NCBI RefSeq assembly: GCF_029892105.1 | Contig: NZ_JARZAJ010000057.1 | Location: forward strand, 1-36,226 | DNA: 36,226 nt | Reading direction: 5' to 3' | Source of the DNA: Kitasatospora sp. GP82 | Lineage (GTDB): Bacteria; Actinomycetota; Actinomycetes; Streptomycetales; Streptomycetaceae | Shown: positions 32,727 to 36,226 of the stretch, in pieces | Numbering within the stretch: position 1 is the first letter of the stretch | How the letters are laid out: each line of letters begins with the position of its first letter | Position numbers and translations under genes: made by a program | Notes under the pieces: generated by a model | The model's input: only the letters and a program-made list of their open reading frames with translations | Told to the model about the DNA's origin: nothing | Database searches by the model: none

Positions 32727-32986
32727 AAGTCTGCAATCGTATGCAACTGCGTTGAGCGCGCATGCCGTTACTCCCTACCGTCGATCCGTCGCCCGCCGTG
32801 ACGGACCGGACACCCGATCCCCGGCGGGCGAGCTGGGGCCGCTGCGCCCGCCTGCACCCCCGTCGGGCGGGCGCAGCCGTCACCGCCGACGAGAGAGCGG
32901 AGAACCGCCGTGGCCGCGCACCCCATAACCCGCCGCCCACCGGCTGCGGCCGCGCAGCGGTGGAGCCGGCGGGCGCGAGGTGCCCG

Positions 32987-33421
32987 GTGACCGCAGCCGT
33001 CGAGACCCCCGCACCGCCCCTGGTCGCCGACTGCGCCAGGGTGCTACTGCCCTACGAACCGCAGTCCGCCGCCGCGGCTCGCCGCCTGGTGCGCACCACG
33101 CTGCGCGGGTGGGGCCTGGAGGATCTGGTGGAGGCAGGCGAGCTGACTGTCAGCGAGCTGGCCGGCAACGCTGCGAAGACCGGCTGCCGACGCCGGATGA
33201 CGGTCACCGTCGAGCGGATCACCGAGCGGTGCGTGCGGATCAGCGTCCGCGACGGCTCCCGCTCCCTGCCCTGCCTGATCGACGTCGGTCCCGCCGCCGT
33301 GTCCGGCCGCGGCCTGGCCCTGGTCCACCACCTCACCGGCGGGCACTGGGGCGCCTCGTTGGAGACGTTCGGCAAGACCATCCACGCGGATCTGCGCACC
33401 CGTGCTCCCACCCCGGCGTAA
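32987..33421 (+). CDS. Anti-sigma-type HATPase (histidine-kinase-like ATP-binding)
   Basis: 144 residues from GTG 32987 behind CGAGG; further-left starts give a Pro/Arg-rich, unlikely extension. The HATPase_c_2 domain has its N-box (ELTVSELAGNAAKTGC), a D-box (ISVRDGSRSLP) and a G-box (SGRGLALVHHLTGGHWGASL). Such stand-alone ATPases are abundant in Streptomyces, usually near DUF5753 HTH genes, and can phosphorylate anti-anti-sigma proteins; specific partners are unknown. The residue after the N-box Asn deviates from the usual NAVRHA. It lies between the HTH gene and the peptide gene on the same strand. Confidence 0.85.
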   Translation: MTAAVETPAPPLVADCARVLLPYEPQSAAAARRLVRTTLRGWGLEDLVEAGELTVSELAGNAAKTGCRRRMTVTVERITERCVRISVRDGSRSLPCLIDVGPAAVSGRGLALVHHLTGGHWGASLETFGKTIHADLRTRAPTPA

Positions 33422-33507
33422 CCGCCGTGCCCCGGTGCGCCGGGGCGTCCCTCTACTCCTCCCGGGCCTCGGGAGGGCACCATCACAGCGACGACGAGGA
33501 GGTCGGC

Positions 33508-33657
33508 ATGGACATTGACGGTGGCCACGGTGGGGGAGGCTCGGGTGGCGACGGAGGCGGGGGTGACGGGCACCCGGGGACTCCGTGGACGCCGCCGTCC
33601 GACCCGCCGTCCCCTGACGGCACGACTCCGCCCGGGGACGGGGGACACCGCACGTGA
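33508..33657 (+). CDS. Gly/Asp-rich 49-residue peptide, candidate RiPP precursor
   Basis: ATG 33508 has one of the best ribosome-binding sites in the window (GAGGAGG, five-base spacing). The peptide begins MDIDGGHGGGGSGGDGGGGD and ends with a Pro-rich part (GTPWTPPSDPPSPDGTTPPG, then DGGHRT). It contains five Asp-Gly pairs, the preferred site of protein-L-isoaspartate methyltransferases. Its stop overlaps the start of exactly such an enzyme (GTGA), so the two are translationally coupled. No Cys or Lys. The reading as a PIMT-modified ribosomal peptide is inference; a low-complexity linker protein is the alternative. Confidence 0.65.
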   Translation: MDIDGGHGGGGSGGDGGGGDGHPGTPWTPPSDPPSPDGTTPPGDGGHRT

Positions 33658-34787
33658 CGCTCGCTCCTGAGCAGGAGGGCCGCCCCGCGCCGGGGCGGTC
33701 CTTCCCCGTCGCCGACGCGTGGGCGCCGGCCTTCGACGCGGTTCCGCGCTCGCTGTTCCTGCCGGACCTGGTGTGGGCGCACGACATGACCACCGGCCGC
33801 AGCCGCCCCGTCGACCGGACCGCCGACGAGGCCGGCTGGCTGGCGGCGGCGGCCGCGGACATCCCGATCGTCACGCAGTGGGACGACGGCGAGCACCAGG
33901 GCATCGAGCCCGGCACGGTGCCGACCAGCTCGGCCTCGATGCCGTCGCTGGTCGCCTCGATGCTGGATGACCTCCAGGTGGAGCCGGGGATGCGGGTGCT
34001 GGAGCAGGGCACCGGCACCGGCTGGAACGCCGCGCTGCTGAGCCACCGGCTCGGCGACGCGAACGTGACCACGGTCGAGATCGACCCCCAGGTCTCGGCC
34101 CAGGCCCGCGCTGCACTCGAGCGCTCCGGCTACCGCCCGCAGGCCGTGTGCGGCGACGGTGCGCTCGGCTACCCGCCCGGCGCCCCGTACGACCGGACGA
34201 TCGCCACCTACGGGCTGCGCACCATCCCGCAGACATGGATCGAGCAGACCAAGCCGGGCGGCCTGATCCTGGCGCCGTTCGGCACCCACTACTCCAACGC
34301 CGACGCCCTGGTCCGCCTCACCGTCCACGGCGATGGCACCGCGAGCGGGCCGTTCCTGCAGCCGGTGGAGTTCATGAAGATGCGCTCCCAGCGCCTGCGG
34401 TGGCCGCAGAACCCCGCCGACGGCGGCACCGTCGTCGAGCACACCACCACCGCCGTCCTGCCGCCGCACGGCAAGTTCGACCCGTTCCCGCTCGCCGCCG
34501 GCCTGCGCCTGCGCGACGTCGTCCACGCTGTCCAGCCCCACGATGACGGCGGCCGCACGCTGTGGCTCTACTCGCTCACCACGCCGGCCTGGGCCGCCGC
34601 GACGTTCCGCGACGGCGAGGGCGCGCACCAGGTCCGTCGGTACGGTGGCCGCTGCCTGTGGGACGACTTCGAGCAGACCCTCACCTGGTGGCGCCGGGCG
34701 GGCGAGCCCGGCGTCGAGCGTCTGGGACTCACCGTCACCCCGGGCGGCTGGCACGCCTGGCTGGACGACCCCGCTCGGCCGCTCTGA
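33654..34787 (+). CDS. Protein-L-isoaspartate O-methyltransferase-like enzyme (RiPP-type)
   Basis: 377 residues from GTG 33654. The central part matches PIMT: SSASMPSLVASMLDDLQVEP, then the SAM-binding VLEQGTGTGWNAALLS and VTTVEIDPQVSAQARAALE, then YDRTIATYGLRTIPQTWIEQ and KPGGLILAPFG. A 65-residue N-terminal and a 150-residue C-terminal extension make it far longer than housekeeping PIMT (about 210), as in PIMTs of graspetide and other peptide clusters. It would methylate Asp side chains, giving succinimide or isoAsp at Asp-Gly. No ATP-grasp, lanthionine synthetase or transporter is adjacent. A terminator follows at 34802. Confidence 0.88.
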   Translation: MTLAPEQEGRPAPGRSFPVADAWAPAFDAVPRSLFLPDLVWAHDMTTGRSRPVDRTADEAGWLAAAAADIPIVTQWDDGEHQGIEPGTVPTSSASMPSLVASMLDDLQVEPGMRVLEQGTGTGWNAALLSHRLGDANVTTVEIDPQVSAQARAALERSGYRPQAVCGDGALGYPPGAPYDRTIATYGLRTIPQTWIEQTKPGGLILAPFGTHYSNADALVRLTVHGDGTASGPFLQPVEFMKMRSQRLRWPQNPADGGTVVEHTTTAVLPPHGKFDPFPLAAGLRLRDVVHAVQPHDDGGRTLWLYSLTTPAWAAATFRDGEGAHQVRRYGGRCLWDDFEQTLTWWRRAGEPGVERLGLTVTPGGWHAWLDDPARPL

Positions 34788-34801
34788 CCGGCGCCCGGCC
34801 T

Positions 34802-34837
34802 GGTCCGGCGCCGCGAGAGGCCTCGCGGCGCCGGACC
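34802..34837. terminator. Terminator after the methyltransferase gene
   Basis: Perfect 15-bp stem GGTCCGGCGCCGCGA with a GAGGCC loop, 15 bases past the stop. It ends the 31092-34787 unit. The gap 34838-35035 holds no recognisable gene. Confidence 0.8.
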
Positions 34838-35035
34838 CGTTGCCGAACAACTTCCTGCCCGTAGTTGCCCGGCCCGGCTCTACGCTCGTCCCTGACGGGC
34901 TGTCATCTCGACGGCAGACGAGGGTAGTAGCGCGGCCTGGCGTGGCACCGGCAAGAGCCAGTGGGATGCGGCCGAGGAGCACCAGCCGCGCCAGCGATCG
35001 TCAGCAAGCCGCCGCTGACTGAGCGGTCCGCTCGC

Positions 35036-35854
35036 CTACACCCGGTGGCCAGCCCTGCCGAGCTCGGTTCGCACCTCCTGGTCCATGGCCTGACGCAACC
35101 TGGTGAGGAGAACCTTGGCCTGCCGGTACATGTCCTTGACCGGGACTGGGCCGCCCGGGCCGCCGACTGTGCGGCCCAACCGCACGGATTCCAGGCGCAG
35201 CAGGCCGGAGGCAAGGTGGGCGGCGTTCTCGGCGGCGTAGCTGGTCTCTGAGTCCAGGACACGACCGATCTCCATGGCCGTCCGGGCCTGGCGCAGGTGC
35301 AGCATCGTGGCCCACCCTGCGTTGTCGTTGACCAGGTGGCTGGTGCTCTTGTAGCCGCGCAGCACGTCGGGCACCGTCTCGGGGCCGCAGGTGAGCGTCA
35401 TCGTGGTTTCCACGACGGACAGCAGGGCGCCCAGGAGGACGGGGACGTCCTTGCGCCGACTCGCGGCGCCGGCGGCCGGGCACGCGGTGCCCAGCGCGAG
35501 CAGCGCTTCGGTGAGCTGGCTCGCGTCGGCTGCCACCGGGCGGTCGACCAGCAGGGCGCTGGTCAGGCCGGGCGGGGCTCCGTCGGGGAAGTCGTCGTCG
35601 CCGAACTCGGCGGCGTAGGCAGCTTCGCGCTGCAGGGCCTGCTCGCTGCCGGCGACGACGGCGTGCTCGGGGTGCTCGCCCGCCTTCAGCAGGGTGATCT
35701 GCGGCGGCCACATCACGTTGTTGGCGTGCAGGAGGACCGGGCCCACATGTTCGGCGCAGACGATCAACGAGATGTCCAGATGCCGGTGGACCTCGAACTG
35801 GGCGGGGGCCGTGCAGTGCTCGGGGTCGGTGGGGCCGTTTTCCTGGCCCAGCAC
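35036..35854 (-). CDS. Hypothetical protein with N-terminal Cys/His motif
   Basis: 272 residues from a start at 35854. The N-terminal 36 residues contain CTAPAQFEVHRHLDISLIVC followed by AEH, a pattern seen at the start of many actinomycete mobile-region proteins and able to bind a metal. The body is helical: GSEQALQREAAYAAEFGDDD, then TEALLALGTACPAAGAASRR, VNDNAGWATMLHLRQARTAM and DMYRQAKVLLTRLRQAMDQE. No transmembrane segment or signal. No known family or catalytic motif recognised. It is convergent with the methyltransferase unit and has no neighbour in its own direction. Confidence 0.65.
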   Translation of the reverse strand: MLGQENGPTDPEHCTAPAQFEVHRHLDISLIVCAEHVGPVLLHANNVMWPPQITLLKAGEHPEHAVVAGSEQALQREAAYAAEFGDDDFPDGAPPGLTSALLVDRPVAADASQLTEALLALGTACPAAGAASRRKDVPVLLGALLSVVETTMTLTCGPETVPDVLRGYKSTSHLVNDNAGWATMLHLRQARTAMEIGRVLDSETSYAAENAAHLASGLLRLESVRLGRTVGGPGGPVPVKDMYRQAKVLLTRLRQAMDQEVRTELGRAGHRV

Positions 35855-35986
35855 TGCTCGATCTCAGGGAGTGGGGTTTCGACCATGGCGGCAGATTGGC
35901 AGCGGGTGCCGTCCTGTGGCGCCAGCGCCATGGCCAGTCGGTGCGGGATCCCTTGCGCGGCCGGGCTGGGAGAGTGCTGCCGGGTT

Positions 35987-36028
35987 GGCGGGGTCATCCG
36001 GACGGCCGGGCGTACGGATGACCCCGCC
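35987..36028. terminator. Hairpin upstream of the 35854 gene
   Basis: Perfect 14-bp stem GGCGGGGTCATCCG/CGGATGACCCCGCC with a 14-base loop. It may end a leftward gene lying beyond the window, or act in the leader of the 35854 gene. Confidence 0.55.
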
Positions 36029-36226
36029 AGGTTGACAGTCGTGCAGGTCACCGAGCGGCGGGAGCCGGTTCGCCAACTACCGCTGACGGTCGCGGCTGTG
36101 ACGGAGCGCCGTAGTTTGCGAGTGATCGTTTAGAAGCTGTTGTCTTTCCGATCTTGAGGTCTGCCTTTTCGTTGGTCGGGCATAGGGTCGGTGGCCCCGT
36201 GGGAGTGGTGACCTGTCGTGTCGTCG
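36029..36226. other. Right edge, no gene identified
   Basis: From about 36120 the base composition drops (GTTTAGAAGCTGTTGTCTTT, then CTGCCTTTTCGTTGG), unlike the rest of the window. It could be the leader or end of a mobile element continuing to the right. Nothing can be named from this short piece. Confidence 0.3.

Noticed and set aside
33508..33657. Graspetide precursor for an ATP-grasp ligase
   Set aside because: No ATP-grasp gene adjoins and the peptide lacks the Thr/Ser-Asp/Glu ladder of known graspetide cores; a stand-alone PIMT substrate fits better.
1..36226. tRNA, rRNA, CRISPR arrays, replication origin
   Set aside because: No cloverleaf with a GGTTCGANTCC-like arm, no regularly spaced 25-40-base repeats, and no DnaA-box cluster or rep gene were seen on reading both strands.

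Overview
The DNA is very GC-rich, its genes favour G or C at third codon positions, several genes start with GTG or TTG, and the gene families are typical of actinomycetes (DUF5753-type HTH regulators, anti-sigma-type ATPases, IS701/IS1182/ISL3 elements, ricin-type secreted lectins). This points to Streptomyces or a close relative. The density of insertion sequences, broken genes and gene fragments suggests an accessory region such as a chromosome arm or an island.

Layout. 1-609: end of an IS6-type element and a frameshifted secreted-protein gene. 1352-4369: a LysR regulator divergent from an MFS exporter and an isochorismatase-like hydrolase. 4389-7194: nested wreckage, in which a lone IS6-type end abuts an ISL3 element whose transposase is split by a group II intron; the intron has lost its 3' part and is fused to a TPR-gene remnant. 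7324-10641: two small coupled genes, then an apparent operon of an aerolysin-like beta-rich protein and an NHL-type propeller. 10638-13514: broken ASCH and hypothetical genes, a small secreted protein, and an IS701 element with unusually long (140 bp) inverted ends and a CTAG duplication. 13548-16212: a 555-residue protein with six 45-residue repeats, lying between related inverted segments that look like mobile-element ends. 16782-21782: two GNAT acetyltransferases, transposase remnants, a two-gene unit resembling accessory genes of integrative elements, and a complete IS6-type element. 22050-25155: small proteins, a secreted beta-trefoil lectin and a secreted DUF4232-like protein. 25482-30925: a serine recombinase with a nearby 30-bp palindrome resembling a res site, recombinase and MFS fossils, a HEAT-repeat protein, an overlapping pair of unknown genes, and an internally deleted IS1182. 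31092-34787: a rightward unit of a small conserved protein, a DUF6879 protein, a DUF5753-type HTH regulator, a HATPase, a 49-residue Gly/Asp-rich peptide and an overlapping protein-L-isoaspartate methyltransferase. 35036-35854: an unrecognised leftward gene.

The two best candidates for something undescribed are (i) the peptide/PIMT pair at 33508-34787, which looks like a ribosomal peptide modified at Asp-Gly by a stand-alone PIMT, under control of the Streptomyces-type regulatory cassette just upstream; and (ii) the aerolysin-like protein plus propeller at 8398-10641, possibly related to the repeat-fibre protein at 13852-15519. All functional statements come from reading the sequence; no database search was possible.
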